64,000 nucleotides of DNA, from positions 434,001 to 498,000 of the forward strand of contig CAWDIJ010000005.1 of NCBI GenBank assembly GCA_963802375.1. Direction: 5' to 3'. The stretch comes from JACDAN01 sp963802375 (GTDB lineage Bacteria > Actinomycetota > Thermoleophilia > Gaiellales > Gaiellaceae). Both the position numbers and the translations under genes were made by a program. Positions 6,591 through 16,154 of this stretch are shown here, piece after piece. A model generated the notes under the pieces. The model ran no database searches. It saw nothing but the letters and a program-made list of their open reading frames with translations, and was not told the DNA's origin. Every line of letters begins with the position of its first letter. Position 1 is the first letter of the stretch.

Positions 6591-8198
6591 ATGGCCACAG
6601 CGGTCGCGTCCTTCCCTGCAAGTGAACTCGTTCTCGGCCGGTACAGGCCCCTGCGCCCCCTCGGGAGCGGCGGTTCGGGCTCGGTGTGGCTGGCCCGCGA
6701 CGAGCAGAACGGCCTCGACGTCGCGCTCAAGATCGTTCCGCGCGAGGGGAAGGCGCATACGCGCGCCGAGCGGGAGGCGTCGGCGGCCGCCCGGCTGCGC
6801 CACCCGCGCTGCCTGCGCGCCTACGCCTTCGCCGGCGACCAGCAGAACGTCTACATCGCCTACGAGTATGTCCCTGGCAGGACTCTGCGCGATCGGCTGC
6901 GGGCCGGTGAGCTGGACGACGCGGCAGTGCTGGAAGTCGCGGCGCAGATCCTCGACGGGCTCGCGCACGCGCACCGCCACGGGATCGTCCATCGCGACGT
7001 GAAGCCCACGAACGTCCTGGTCGCCGACACGGCTGAGATCTCCGTGAAGCTCCTGGACTTTGGACTCGCGCAGTTCGCCGAGGCGGAGACGCTCACAGCG
7101 GCCGGTGATGTGCCGGGGACGCTTGCCTACATCTCCCCGGAGCGACTCGCCGGCGAGGAGGCGACGTTCGGCGCCGACCTGTGGGCAGTCGGCGTCGTGC
7201 TCTGGGAGGCGCTTGCCGGCTACCACCCTTTCTGGGCGTCGTCCCCGATCGAGACCGCGCGCAGGATCGAGGCCGGCCCACCGCCGCTCGAGTCCGTTCG
7301 ACCGGATCTGCCCAAGCATCTGACCGAGGCTGTCGCGCGCGCCACTGCGCTGGATCCTTCGCGCCGCCCGTCCGCCGTGCAGCTCGCGGACCGGCTCCGA
7401 ACTGCCCTCGAGACCCGGGACCGGAAGCGCGGCCGCGCGCCGCGCGGAGTTCCGGCGCCGCCTGTCCGGCGCGCTCTCGCCGGAATCGCCGCGACCGTGT
7501 TCGTCGGCTGGACGGCCGCAACGCTGCCGTTCTATCCTGCAGGCTGGAGCTGGGGCCTCGCGGCGCTGGCGGGGGCCCTGGCGGCGTTCAAGCCGCGCTT
7601 GGGGCTCGTGGCGGCGCTCGGCCTTGCCGTCCTGCCGCTGGGAAACGTTTCGTTCGGGCTCGCCGTCGTCTACGCCGCCGCCGCCGCCGCCTGGCTCGTC
7701 GCGACCTGGAACCGGAGCGACGAGGGCCTCTACCCACTGGCCGGAGCGGTTCTCGCGCCGGTCGGGCTCGCGCTGGCGCTGCCCGCGGCGCTGCTGCCGG
7801 TCCGCCGCGCGGTCTGGCGTGCCGTGTTCGGCGCTTCCGGCGTCCTCCTGGCGGCGATCGTCGCCGGACTCAGCGGCGCCACGCTCCCCCTCAGCAGCCG
7901 CGAGCCGTCAGCGCTCCGCCTGGACGGAAGTGAGGCTCCGGGTGTCGTCGCCGGACGACTCATCGACTCGCTATCAGCGAGGCCAGAGCTGCTGCTCACC
8001 GCCCTCGCCGTCGCCGCGCTGGCGGCGCTGCTCCCGCCGGCGGCCGAGCGCGGGATCTGGCCGGTTGCAGGGCTCGGTGCGGCTGCGACGGCCCTCCTGC
8101 TCCTCCCCGTGGAAGCCGCGAGCGCACTGCCGGTGGTCGTCGGAATCTGGCTCTGCTGCGTCGGTGTGTCCGTCAGAGCCGAGGTGCTTCGCCGCTAA
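6591..8198 (+). CDS. Ser/Thr protein kinase with polytopic C-terminal membrane domain
   Basis: Hanks-type kinase, 535 residues. The catalytic domain (about 18-270) has the glycine loop LGSGGSGSVW, ATP lysine K47, catalytic HRDVKPTN (D136) and DFG at 157-159, so it should be active. After a short Arg/Pro linker the C-terminal half (about 295-530) is almost entirely hydrophobic, with many predicted membrane helices rather than a sensory ectodomain such as PASTA. The ATG lacks a clear ribosome site; a GTG 20 bases upstream is out of frame. It precedes fhaA by 30 bp and probably belongs to the same cell-wall signalling unit, where FHA proteins would read its phosphothreonines. Confidence 0.9.
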   Translation: MATAVASFPASELVLGRYRPLRPLGSGGSGSVWLARDEQNGLDVALKIVPREGKAHTRAEREASAAARLRHPRCLRAYAFAGDQQNVYIAYEYVPGRTLRDRLRAGELDDAAVLEVAAQILDGLAHAHRHGIVHRDVKPTNVLVADTAEISVKLLDFGLAQFAEAETLTAAGDVPGTLAYISPERLAGEEATFGADLWAVGVVLWEALAGYHPFWASSPIETARRIEAGPPPLESVRPDLPKHLTEAVARATALDPSRRPSAVQLADRLRTALETRDRKRGRAPRGVPAPPVRRALAGIAATVFVGWTAATLPFYPAGWSWGLAALAGALAAFKPRLGLVAALGLAVLPLGNVSFGLAVVYAAAAAAWLVATWNRSDEGLYPLAGAVLAPVGLALALPAALLPVRRAVWRAVFGASGVLLAAIVAGLSGATLPLSSREPSALRLDGSEAPGVVAGRLIDSLSARPELLLTALAVAALAALLPPAAERGIWPVAGLGAAATALLLLPVEAASALPVVVGIWLCCVGVSVRAEVLRR

Positions 8199-8228
8199 AC
8201 TCGACCCCCGCCGAGGAGGTCGCCACCA

Positions 8229-8993
8229 GTGCTCCGGACGATCGAGCAAAAGATCGAATCGCTCTTCGAAGGCGCCTTCGGGCGCGCCTTCCGTCGCAAC
8301 GTGCAACCGGTCGAGCTGGCGCGGAAGCTGGCGAAGGAGATGGACGACTACAAGATGGTCTCCGTCTCGCAGATCTACGCTCCGAACGAGTACGTCGTCT
8401 ACCTCTCACCCAAGGATCGCGAGCAGTTCGAGAGCTACGAGCCCGCCCTCGTCAAGGAGCTCGAGGAGTACCTGGCGGAACACGGTCGACGCGAGGGCTA
8501 CCAGCTCCTGTCGCGGCCGCAGGTGTCCATCCGGACCGACGAGGACCTCGAGGTGGGGCTCTTCGGCATCTCGAACCGGATGATCCAGCGTGAGCTCCCG
8601 GACCAGCCGGTCGAGCCCGAGGTGGAGCCGGGCGCGACCCGCATCTACCGGGCCACTTCGCCCTCCGAGACGGAGGCGGCCTCCGCCGAGGAGCTCGGCG
8701 TCGAGCCCGACCGGGAGCCGGCGACGGTCACGATCGACGGCTCGCAGCACAAGCTCGAGAAGCCGGTCATGGTCATCGGCCGGTCGAAGGACAGCGACAT
8801 CCGCGTCTCCGACCCGAACATCTCCCGGAGGCATGCGGAGATTCGCCAGGAGGGCACGACCTTCTGGATCGTCGACCTCGACTCCACGAACGGCGTCGCG
8901 GTCAATGGCCGCGCGCTGAAACGGGCGAAGCTCGACGACGAGGACCGCATCACCATCGGCTCGAGCGAGCTCGTCTTCCGGCGCCCGACATGA
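8229..8993 (+). CDS. fhaA: FhaA-type protein (DUF3662 plus FHA domain)
   Basis: Phosphothreonine-binding adaptor of the actinobacterial cell-wall locus, 254 residues. The N-terminal DUF3662 domain (about 1-115) begins with the typical MLRTIEQKIESLFEGAFGRA. An acidic linker leads to a C-terminal FHA domain (about 175-254) with VIGRSKDSDIRV, SRRHAEI and STNGVAVNG, the phosphopeptide-binding residues. In mycobacteria FhaA binds phosphorylated MviN to curb peptidoglycan synthesis. The GTG start follows GAGGAGG. Its end overlaps the next gene by four bases (ATGA), indicating translational coupling. Confidence 0.93.
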   Translation: MLRTIEQKIESLFEGAFGRAFRRNVQPVELARKLAKEMDDYKMVSVSQIYAPNEYVVYLSPKDREQFESYEPALVKELEEYLAEHGRREGYQLLSRPQVSIRTDEDLEVGLFGISNRMIQRELPDQPVEPEVEPGATRIYRATSPSETEAASAEELGVEPDREPATVTIDGSQHKLEKPVMVIGRSKDSDIRVSDPNISRRHAEIRQEGTTFWIVDLDSTNGVAVNGRALKRAKLDDEDRITIGSSELVFRRPT

Positions 8994-9472
8994 ACATCGC
9001 GGCGATCGAGGTCGAAGCGGTCCTCCTCGGCCTGAAGGTCGCCTTCCTCGTCCTCCTCTACCTCTTCATCTGGCGGATCGTCCGCACCGTGGCGCGCGAC
9101 GTCCGCCTCCCGCAGGAGAGCTTCGTGCTCGCCCCGCAGCAGGCGGCGGCCGCCGGCTTGGGGCCCCGCGCCCGCATCGGGAGCCTCGTTGTCCTCTCGA
9201 GCCCGGCGCTGAAGGTCGACAGCGAGCGGACGCTCGACTCGGCGCCCGTTACGCTCGGGCGCTCGTCCGACAACGACATGCAGCTCGGCGACGACGAGTT
9301 CGCCTCGGCGTACCATGCGCGCGTCGAACCGCGCCGCGACGGCATCTGGGTCGAGGACGTCGGCTCGACGAACGGCACCTTCGTGAACGGGAACAAGCTC
9401 AACGGCCCGAGGAAGCTCACGCCGGGCGACGTGATCCGCGTGGGCGAAACCGACCTGAGGTTCGAGGCATGA
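8990..9472 (+). CDS. fhaB: FhaB/FipA-type FHA protein
   Basis: A 160-residue membrane-tethered FHA protein. One N-terminal membrane segment (about residues 7-30, VLLGLKVAFLVLLYLFIWRI) is followed by a linker and a C-terminal FHA domain (about 85-160) with VTLGRSSDNDMQL, the histidine of YHARVEP and STNGTFVNG. In related organisms FhaB links septal peptidoglycan enzymes to kinase signalling. The gene overlaps fhaA upstream and the phosphatase gene downstream by four bases each, so the three are translated from one message. Confidence 0.93.
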   Translation: MNIAAIEVEAVLLGLKVAFLVLLYLFIWRIVRTVARDVRLPQESFVLAPQQAAAAGLGPRARIGSLVVLSSPALKVDSERTLDSAPVTLGRSSDNDMQLGDDEFASAYHARVEPRRDGIWVEDVGSTNGTFVNGNKLNGPRKLTPGDVIRVGETDLRFEA

Positions 9473-10404
9473 ACATCGGCGTCGCCACGCATCCCGGGCG
9501 CAAGCGTCGCCACAACGAGGACGCGTACGTCGCCGAGCCGCCGATATTCGCCGTCGCCGACGGGATGGGCGGAGCGAAGGCCGGCGAGGTCGCGTCCGGC
9601 CTCGCCGCCGCGGCGCTCAAGGAGACCGGCGCGGACGGCAGCGGCGAGGAGCGCGTCGCGCAGCTGATCCAAGAGGCGAACCGGCGCGTCTTCACGCGGG
9701 CGAGCGAGGACCGCGAGGCGTCGGGCATGGGGACGACGATGACCGTGGCACTCGTCGAGGACGGCACCGTCGTGTTCGGCCACGTCGGCGACTCGCGCGC
9801 CTACCTGATCCGCGGGGGCTCGATCGAGCAGCTGACCGACGATCACTCGCTCGTCGCGGAGCTCGTGCGAAGCGGCCGGCTCACGCCGGAGGAGGCCGAG
9901 GCGCACCCGCAGCGATCGGTCATCACACGCGCGGTGGGGACCGAGCCCGACGTCGACGTCGACACGTTCACGGTCGAGCCGGAGGAAGGCGACCTGTTCC
10001 TGATCTGCTCCGACGGCCTGACGGACATGGTCGACGACGGCACGATTATCGACGCGATCGACCGCCACCGCGGCGACCTGGACGACGCGGCAAAGGCACT
10101 CGTCGGTGCGGCGAACCGCGTGGGCGGAGAGGACAACATCACCGTCCTCCTGGTCGAGGTCGGCGGGGAGGCTGAGGCCGGCGACACCCAGCGCGCCGAG
10201 GCGGTCGAGGTCGACGAGGACACGCTGTCCGGCCTCGAGGCCGTGCAGCCGGTGAACACCGCCGTCATCCCGCCCGAGGAGGCCGAGGAGCTCGCGGAGG
10301 CGGAGCCGCCCAAGCGGCGCGGTCGCGCGGTGCCGATCGTCTCGGGGCTTGCGCTGCTGCTGATCGCGGCTGCCGCCCTGCTCTGGCTCCTGGAGAACGT
10401 ATGA
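9469..10404 (+). CDS. pstP: PP2C-family Ser/Thr protein phosphatase
   Basis: Membrane-anchored phosphatase that reverses the kinases of this locus; 311 residues. The PP2C domain (about 1-235) shows HNEDAY, VADGMGGAKAGEVAS, GTTMTVALV, HVGDSRAY, SDGLTDMV and EDNITVLLV, covering the metal-binding aspartates. An acidic linker is followed by one C-terminal membrane helix (about 288-308), with the catalytic domain inside the cell. It overlaps fhaB by four bases and is followed 31 bp later by the rodA/ftsW-type gene. Confidence 0.95.
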   Translation: MNIGVATHPGRKRRHNEDAYVAEPPIFAVADGMGGAKAGEVASGLAAAALKETGADGSGEERVAQLIQEANRRVFTRASEDREASGMGTTMTVALVEDGTVVFGHVGDSRAYLIRGGSIEQLTDDHSLVAELVRSGRLTPEEAEAHPQRSVITRAVGTEPDVDVDTFTVEPEEGDLFLICSDGLTDMVDDGTIIDAIDRHRGDLDDAAKALVGAANRVGGEDNITVLLVEVGGEAEAGDTQRAEAVEVDEDTLSGLEAVQPVNTAVIPPEEAEELAEAEPPKRRGRAVPIVSGLALLLIAAAALLWLLENV

Positions 10405-10435
10405 GCTTGCTCACGTCACCGGGGAGGCCTGTGGC

Positions 10436-11701
10436 GTGAGCGCGAGGACGCGCGAGCTCTTCAGCCTGATCCTGGTCGGGATCCTCGTCGGCACCGCGTT
10501 CGCGAGTGTCTACATCGCGCGCCAGGAGGTCGTCAGCACCGAATCGCTCTCCTACGCGCTCTTCTTCCTCGGCCTCTACGTCGCGGCCCACGTCGTCACG
10601 CGGATCACGGTGCCGCACGCCGACCCGTATCTCCTGCCGATGGCCGGTCTGCTGACCGGGATCGGCCTGACCGAGATCTACCGCCTGAACGAGGACGAAG
10701 CCTTCCGGCAGGGCGTCTGGATCGTGATCGGCCTCGCCGCCTTCGCCGGGACGCTACTCGTGCTTCGCCGCGACTACCGACGGCTCGAGAGCTACAAGTA
10801 CCTCTTCGGCATCGGGGCACTGGTGCTGCTCGCCCTGCCGGCGATGCCGTTCATCGGCAGGACGGTGAACGGCGCCAGGCTCTGGGTGGAGCTCGGGCCG
10901 ATGCGGTTCCAGCCGGGTGAGTTCGCGAAGATCTGCCTGATCGTCTTCCTTGCCGGCTACCTGCGCGAGAAGCGGGAGGTGCTGGCGCAGGCGCGGCTCA
11001 AGGATCTCGGCCCCTTGCTCTTCATCTGGGGCGGCGCGATGGCCGTGCTCGTCCTCACCAACGACCTCGGCGGCGGGCTCCTCTACTTCGGGATCTTCCT
11101 GGCGATGCTCTACGTTGCCACCGCGCAGCTCTGGTTCGTCGTCGCGGGGGCGGCGATGTTCGTGGGCGGCGCCGCGCTCGTCTACACGCAGGTCGGGCGG
11201 GTCGCGGACCGGGTGCGGATGTGGCTCGACCCGTGGAAGGACGCCGACGGCGGCGGCTACCAGACGATCCAGTCGATCTACGCGATCGCGAATGGCCACT
11301 TCGGCGGCACCGGCTTCGGGCAGGGCACGTTCACGGACGCCGACGGCAACCAGCTGATCCCGTACGTCAGCACCGACTTCATCTACTCGGCGCTCGCGCA
11401 GGAGCTCGGGCTCGTCGGGATCTCGGCGTTCCTGCTCGTCTACATGCTCTTCGCGGCGCGCGGCTTCCGCATCGCGATGCTCGCCCAGGACGGCTTCTCG
11501 AAGCTCCTCGCAGTCGGGCTGACCTTCTGCTTCACGCTTCAGACGTTCATCATCGTCGGCGGGATCGTCCGGATCATCCCGCTGACCGGGATCACGCTTC
11601 CCTTCGTCAGCTACGGCGGATCGAGCATCGTGGCGAACTTCGTCCTGCTCGCGGGACTGCTGCTCGTCTCCAACAGAGCGAACGAACGGCTGGGCTCGTG
11701 A
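10436..11701 (+). CDS. rodA: RodA/FtsW/SpoVE-family peptidoglycan glycosyltransferase
   Basis: Polytopic SEDS protein that polymerises lipid II glycan strands; 421 residues with about ten membrane segments. Family signatures include NGARLWVELGPMRFQPGEFAK in the middle, the DPWKDADGGGYQTIQSIYAI loop, GQGTFTDADG, and the C-terminal LTGITLPFVSYGGSSIVANF. The GTG start follows a weak ribosome site. The gene overlaps its partner transpeptidase pbpA by four bases (GTGA), the usual arrangement for a SEDS-PBP pair. RodA and FtsW cannot be told apart by sequence alone; I use rodA by analogy with the mycobacterial locus. Confidence 0.93.
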   Translation: MSARTRELFSLILVGILVGTAFASVYIARQEVVSTESLSYALFFLGLYVAAHVVTRITVPHADPYLLPMAGLLTGIGLTEIYRLNEDEAFRQGVWIVIGLAAFAGTLLVLRRDYRRLESYKYLFGIGALVLLALPAMPFIGRTVNGARLWVELGPMRFQPGEFAKICLIVFLAGYLREKREVLAQARLKDLGPLLFIWGGAMAVLVLTNDLGGGLLYFGIFLAMLYVATAQLWFVVAGAAMFVGGAALVYTQVGRVADRVRMWLDPWKDADGGGYQTIQSIYAIANGHFGGTGFGQGTFTDADGNQLIPYVSTDFIYSALAQELGLVGISAFLLVYMLFAARGFRIAMLAQDGFSKLLAVGLTFCFTLQTFIIVGGIVRIIPLTGITLPFVSYGGSSIVANFVLLAGLLLVSNRANERLGS

Positions 11702-13179
11702 ACACGCAGATCTCGCGCCTCGCGGTCGCCGGGCTCGTGCTCGTGTCCTCGCTGATCGTCGCCACCACGTACTGGCAGGCGTGGGCGGCGCCGGGCCTCG
11801 CCGAGCGGCAGGACAACGCGATCAAGGTCGTCGCCCAGTTCACGATCAAGCGCGGGCTCATCTACGCCGGCGACGGCGTGACGAGGCTGGCGGTGAACCG
11901 GCGACGGCGCGTCTCCGGCCAGACCTTCTACCTGCGCCGCTATCCCAAGGGCGAGCTGACGGCGCACGCGGTGGGCTACTCGACCCGCTCGCGGTCGCGG
12001 ACCGGGCTCGAGCGGTCGCGCAACGACTTCCTCACCGGCGCGAACCGGAACCTGAGCACCGTCCTGGATACGACGCTCGACGAGCTGCGCGGCAAGACGA
12101 TCGAGGGCAACGACATCATCACGACGATCCGCTGGCGGGCCCAGGCGGTGGCCCTGCGCGCGCTCGGAGGCCAGTGCGGCGCCGCGGTCGCGCTCGAGCC
12201 ATCGACCGGGAAGGTGCTCGTCATCGCCTCCAGCCCGAGCTTCGATCCCAACCTCGTCGAGCGGAACTTCGGTGCCGTCCAGCGTGGCCGTGGCGCCTGT
12301 CCGATCGCGCCGCTGCTGAACCGCGGCACCGCGGGCCTCTTCATCCCCGGCTCGACGTTCAAGGTCGTGACCGCGGCGGCGGCGCTCGACTCGGGGCGCT
12401 ACTCGACCAACTCGTCGTTCGTCGATCCCGGCTACTGCATCGAGTACGGCCAGCGGGTCAACAACTACGACACGTCCAGTCCCTTCGGCCGCGTGAGCTT
12501 CTCCCAGGCGCTCGTGAACTCGATCAACTCGTCATTCTGCGAGATGGGCAAGGAGCTGGGCCCGAGCGTGATCCTCGACTACGCGCGGCGCTTCGGCTTC
12601 TACGAGGACCCGCCGGTCGACCTGCCCTCGGACGAGCGGCTGCCGAGCGGTCTCTACCAGGACGGCAAGCTGGTTCCCGAGTCTGAGGAGGGCCGCGCCG
12701 ACCCCGGCCGGCTTGCGTTCGGCCAGGAGCGGATGCTCGTCACGCCGATGCAAATGGCAATGGTCGCGGCCACGGTGGCGAACGGCGGCGTCGTGATGGA
12801 GCCGTACCTGACCGACCGGGTGCGGGCGCCCGACGGCTCCATCGTCCAGCGCATGAAGCCGGACGAGCTGCGGCGCGCGATCAAGGAGGAGACCGCCCGC
12901 GAGCTGACCGCGATGATGGAGGGCGTCGTCTCGGGCGGGACCGGCACCGCGGCGCAGATCGCCGGCGTTCGCGTCGCCGGCAAGACCGGAACCGCCGAGA
13001 CCGGCCGCGCCGGCAGAAACGTCGCCGGGTTCATCGCGTTCGCGCCTGCCGACCGCCCTCGGGTCGCGGTCGCCGTCTACCTCCAGAACCAGAGCGGCAC
13101 GGGCGGCACCGTCGCAGCCCCGGTCGCGAGGCAGATCATGCAGGCGCTCCTACGCGTCCCGTCGAACTCGGAGAGTTAG
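11698..13179 (+). CDS. pbpA: Class B penicillin-binding protein (PbpA-type transpeptidase)
   Basis: Peptidoglycan D,D-transpeptidase working with the preceding SEDS protein; 493 residues. One N-terminal anchor (about 5-27), then the dimerisation/linker region, then the transpeptidase domain with all three motifs: S220xxK in GSTFKV, S-x-N in SINSSF (about 275), and KTG in AGKTGTAE (about 428). Length and order agree with mycobacterial PbpA. The correct start is the GTG at 11698 (MNTQISRLAVAG), which overlaps the upstream stop; the open frame continues upstream only as a shadow of rodA. Confidence 0.95.
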   Translation: MNTQISRLAVAGLVLVSSLIVATTYWQAWAAPGLAERQDNAIKVVAQFTIKRGLIYAGDGVTRLAVNRRRRVSGQTFYLRRYPKGELTAHAVGYSTRSRSRTGLERSRNDFLTGANRNLSTVLDTTLDELRGKTIEGNDIITTIRWRAQAVALRALGGQCGAAVALEPSTGKVLVIASSPSFDPNLVERNFGAVQRGRGACPIAPLLNRGTAGLFIPGSTFKVVTAAAALDSGRYSTNSSFVDPGYCIEYGQRVNNYDTSSPFGRVSFSQALVNSINSSFCEMGKELGPSVILDYARRFGFYEDPPVDLPSDERLPSGLYQDGKLVPESEEGRADPGRLAFGQERMLVTPMQMAMVAATVANGGVVMEPYLTDRVRAPDGSIVQRMKPDELRRAIKEETARELTAMMEGVVSGGTGTAAQIAGVRVAGKTGTAETGRAGRNVAGFIAFAPADRPRVAVAVYLQNQSGTGGTVAAPVARQIMQALLRVPSNSES

Positions 13180-13182
13180 GCC

Positions 13183-15132
13183 GTGGCGGTTTCCGACACC
13201 CTGATCAACACGCTCTTCGACGGGCGCTACCGCATCGTCCGGCGGCTCGGGTCGGGAGGGATGGCCAACGTCTACCTCGCCGAGGACGAGGAGCTAGGCC
13301 GCCCCGTTGCGATCAAGATCCTCAACGACCGGCACGCGAGCGACGAGTCGTTCATCGAGCGGTTCCGGCGCGAGGCGAAGAACGCGGCCGGCCTGTCCCA
13401 CCCGAACATCGTCTCGATCTACGACCGCGGCGAGGCCGAGGGCACCTATTACATCGCGATGGAGTACCTCGAGGGCCGGTCGCTCAAGGACCGGATCGTC
13501 GCCGAGGGGCCGCTGCCGATCCCGGCCGCGATCGACGCGACACGGCAGATCCTCCATGCGCTGGGGTTCGCGCACCGGGGCGGCGTCGTCCACCGGGACG
13601 TGAAGCCGCACAACGTGCTGCTGTCGCCGGACGGCTCTGAGCGACGCTACAAGGTGACGGACTTCGGGATCTCGCGCACCTCGGCGAGCCAGATGACCGA
13701 GGCCGGCTCCATCGTCGGCACCGCGCAGTACCTCTCACCCGAGCAGGCGCGTGGCGCAGCCGTCGACCAGCGGTCCGACATCTACTCGGTCGGGATCGTG
13801 CTCTACGAGCTGCTGACCGGGAAGCTGCCGTTCACCGGCGAGACGCCGCTCGAGATCGCGATGAAGCATCTCTCGGAGATCCCGAAGCCGCCGTCGGCGC
13901 TCCGGCAGGAGGTCTCGCCCGACCTCGACATGGTCGTCCTACGCGCGCTCGCCAAAGATCCGGGAGACCGGTTCGAGAGCGCGGAGGAGATGGACCGGGA
14001 GCTCGCGCGAGTCGCCGCCGGATCGGCGGTGACCGCGGAGACGGCCGATGCGGCCACGGCCGTCCTGGCCGGTGCGGGGCTGGCGGAGTCGGCGCCGACG
14101 ATGGTCTCACGCCGCCCGGTCGTCACCCCTCCGCCGCCGCGCTACCGAGAGCACGAGTACTACGACTACGAGCCGCCGCGCCGCCGCCGGAAGTTCTGGC
14201 CGTGGCTCCTCACGGGGCTCCTGCTGGTCGGCGCGCTCGTCGCGGGCTTCTACGTCTGGCAGCAGATCCAGGACGAGATCAACGAGTCGAAGCCGGTCGC
14301 CGTCCCGTTCGTGGAGGGCGTTCGGGCGCCGGTCGCAAGGCGGCGGATCCAGGACGCCGGGCTGCGGCCCGTTCCGCGACAGGAGTCCAGCGACAGCGTT
14401 CCCCAGGGGATCGTGATCCGCCAGGAGCCCGATGCCGGCGAGCGGATCCAGCGCGGCAACGCGGTGCGGTACTTCGTCTCGACCGGCAGGCCGAGGGTGC
14501 AGGTGCCGGAGGTGGTGGGGGCCCGCGAGTCGGACGCCGTCGCGACCTTACGCGCCGCCGGCCTCGTGCCGCGGGTGGTCGACATCTTCTCGACCGAGCC
14601 CGAGGGGACCGTGATCGCCCAGGATCCCAAGGGCGGGACGAGCATCGTGGAGGGGAGCGACGTGCGGCTCAACGTGTCGAAGGGCCCGCAGCAGGCAGGG
14701 CTCCCGAACGTGATCGGGCGCTCGTTCGACGACGCGGCCGCGGCGCTGCGCGAAGCGGGCTTCACGCCGGTTCGACGCGACGTCGAGGCGCAGGAACCGG
14801 AAGGGACCGTCATCGGGATGACCCCCGGCGCCGGCACGCTCGCCCCGCCAGGAACCCGCGTGACGCTAAGTGTGTCCTCGGGGACGTCGACGACCGCGGT
14901 TCCGGACGTCGTCGGCGACGAGGAGGCGAGCGCGAGGGCGACGCTGCAGAACGAGGGCTGGCGGGTCCTGATTCGTGACACCCCGACGACGAACCCCGAC
15001 GAGGACGGCCTGGTCATCACGCAGACGCCGTTCCCGGGCGAGCAGGCTGAGCCCGGCGCGCAGGTGATCATCTACGTGGGGCGCTACCAAGAGATCCCGG
15101 AGCCGCCTCCGCCGCCCGAGATCACTCCGTGA
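13183..15132 (+). CDS. pknB: PknB-type Ser/Thr kinase with four PASTA domains
   Basis: Cell-wall sensing kinase, 649 residues. The cytoplasmic catalytic domain (about 15-275) has LGSGGMANVY, K45, HRDVKPHN (D139) and DFG at 160-162, all intact. After a juxtamembrane linker and one membrane helix (about 338-357) come four PASTA repeats (about 370-435, 437-500, 503-567, 570-640), beginning with the pattern VPxVxG or equivalent. PASTA domains bind muropeptides or lipid II. The end is proline-rich (PEPPPPPEITP). GTG start three bases after pbpA; its end overlaps ddl by four bases. Confidence 0.96.
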   Translation: MAVSDTLINTLFDGRYRIVRRLGSGGMANVYLAEDEELGRPVAIKILNDRHASDESFIERFRREAKNAAGLSHPNIVSIYDRGEAEGTYYIAMEYLEGRSLKDRIVAEGPLPIPAAIDATRQILHALGFAHRGGVVHRDVKPHNVLLSPDGSERRYKVTDFGISRTSASQMTEAGSIVGTAQYLSPEQARGAAVDQRSDIYSVGIVLYELLTGKLPFTGETPLEIAMKHLSEIPKPPSALRQEVSPDLDMVVLRALAKDPGDRFESAEEMDRELARVAAGSAVTAETADAATAVLAGAGLAESAPTMVSRRPVVTPPPPRYREHEYYDYEPPRRRRKFWPWLLTGLLLVGALVAGFYVWQQIQDEINESKPVAVPFVEGVRAPVARRRIQDAGLRPVPRQESSDSVPQGIVIRQEPDAGERIQRGNAVRYFVSTGRPRVQVPEVVGARESDAVATLRAAGLVPRVVDIFSTEPEGTVIAQDPKGGTSIVEGSDVRLNVSKGPQQAGLPNVIGRSFDDAAAALREAGFTPVRRDVEAQEPEGTVIGMTPGAGTLAPPGTRVTLSVSSGTSTTAVPDVVGDEEASARATLQNEGWRVLIRDTPTTNPDEDGLVITQTPFPGEQAEPGAQVIIYVGRYQEIPEPPPPPEITP

Positions 15133-16154
15133 GCAAGCGGATTCGCGTCGCCGTCATCGCCGGCGGACGCTCGAGTGAGCACGAGATCTCCGTCGTTTCT
15201 GCGCGCTCGGTGATCGACGGGCTAGACCCGGACCGGTACGACGTCGAGACGATCGAGATCCGTCGAGACGGGCGCTGGGAGCTCGGCCGCGGGGACGCGA
15301 AAGAGTTGGGCAGGCCGGTGGCGGAGACGCTGCCCGTGCCCACCGGCTCGCCGCCAGAGGTGCTGGGCCGGGTCGACGTGGTGCTCCCGATCCTCCACGG
15401 GCCGTTCGGCGAGGACGGAACGGTCCAGGGGCTGCTGGAGCTCGCGGGCGTCCCGTACGTCGGCGCCGGTGTGACGGCGTCCGCCCTCTGCATGGACAAG
15501 GATCTCTTCAAGGCCGTCTGCCGCGACAAGGGGATCCCCGTCACGCGCTCCGTGACTGTCCGAAACGGCGACCGTCCCGAGAACCCGTACGGCTATCCGG
15601 TCTTCGTCAAGCCGGCGCGGCTCGGCTCTTCCGTTGGGATCACGAAGGTTCGTGAAGAGGGCGAGCTCCAGGGCGCCGTCGACCTGGCCCGGAGGCATGA
15701 CGAGAAGGTGCTGATCGAGGAGTTCGTGGCCGGCGTGGAGGTCGAGGTGGGCGTGCTGGGCAACAAGGAGCCGATCGCGTCTGTGCCGGGCGAGATCGTC
15801 GCGCACGGTTTTTCCGGGGTGGACTGGTACGACTACTCCGCGAAATACGACGTGGGTGGGATGGACCTGGTGATCCCGCCGCGGATCCCGGAGGACAAGG
15901 CCGAGCGCGTGCAGCGGCTCGCCGTCGAGGCGTTCGTCGCCACCGACTGCGAGGGCATGGCGCGCGCGGACTGCTTCGTGCGTGCCGACGGCGAGGTGCT
16001 CGTCAACGAGCTGAACACGATCCCCGGCTTCACGGCAACGAGCGTCTACGCGAAGCTGTTCGAGGCGTCGGGGATCCCCTACCCCGAGCTCCTCGACCGG
16101 CTCGTCGAGCTCGCGCTCGAGCGCCACGAGCGTCGCGGCAAGCTCGAGTTCTGA
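15129..16154 (+). CDS. ddl: D-alanine--D-alanine ligase
   Basis: ATP-grasp enzyme making D-Ala-D-Ala for peptidoglycan precursors; 341 residues, normal length. N-terminal AVIAGGRSSEHEISVVSARS, VLPILHGPFGEDGTVQGLLE, YVGAGVTASALCMDK, the VFVKPARLGSSVGITKV lysine loop, and the C-terminal ADCFVRADGEVLVNELNTIPG (metal and ATP binding) are all present. Its placement as the last gene of the fha-pstP-rodA-pbpA-pknB operon, overlapping pknB by GTGA, couples precursor supply to the kinase-controlled machinery; this linkage is not the common mycobacterial order. Its TGA directly abuts the stop of the opposing kinase gene. Confidence 0.96.
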   Translation: MSKRIRVAVIAGGRSSEHEISVVSARSVIDGLDPDRYDVETIEIRRDGRWELGRGDAKELGRPVAETLPVPTGSPPEVLGRVDVVLPILHGPFGEDGTVQGLLELAGVPYVGAGVTASALCMDKDLFKAVCRDKGIPVTRSVTVRNGDRPENPYGYPVFVKPARLGSSVGITKVREEGELQGAVDLARRHDEKVLIEEFVAGVEVEVGVLGNKEPIASVPGEIVAHGFSGVDWYDYSAKYDVGGMDLVIPPRIPEDKAERVQRLAVEAFVATDCEGMARADCFVRADGEVLVNELNTIPGFTATSVYAKLFEASGIPYPELLDRLVELALERHERRGKLEF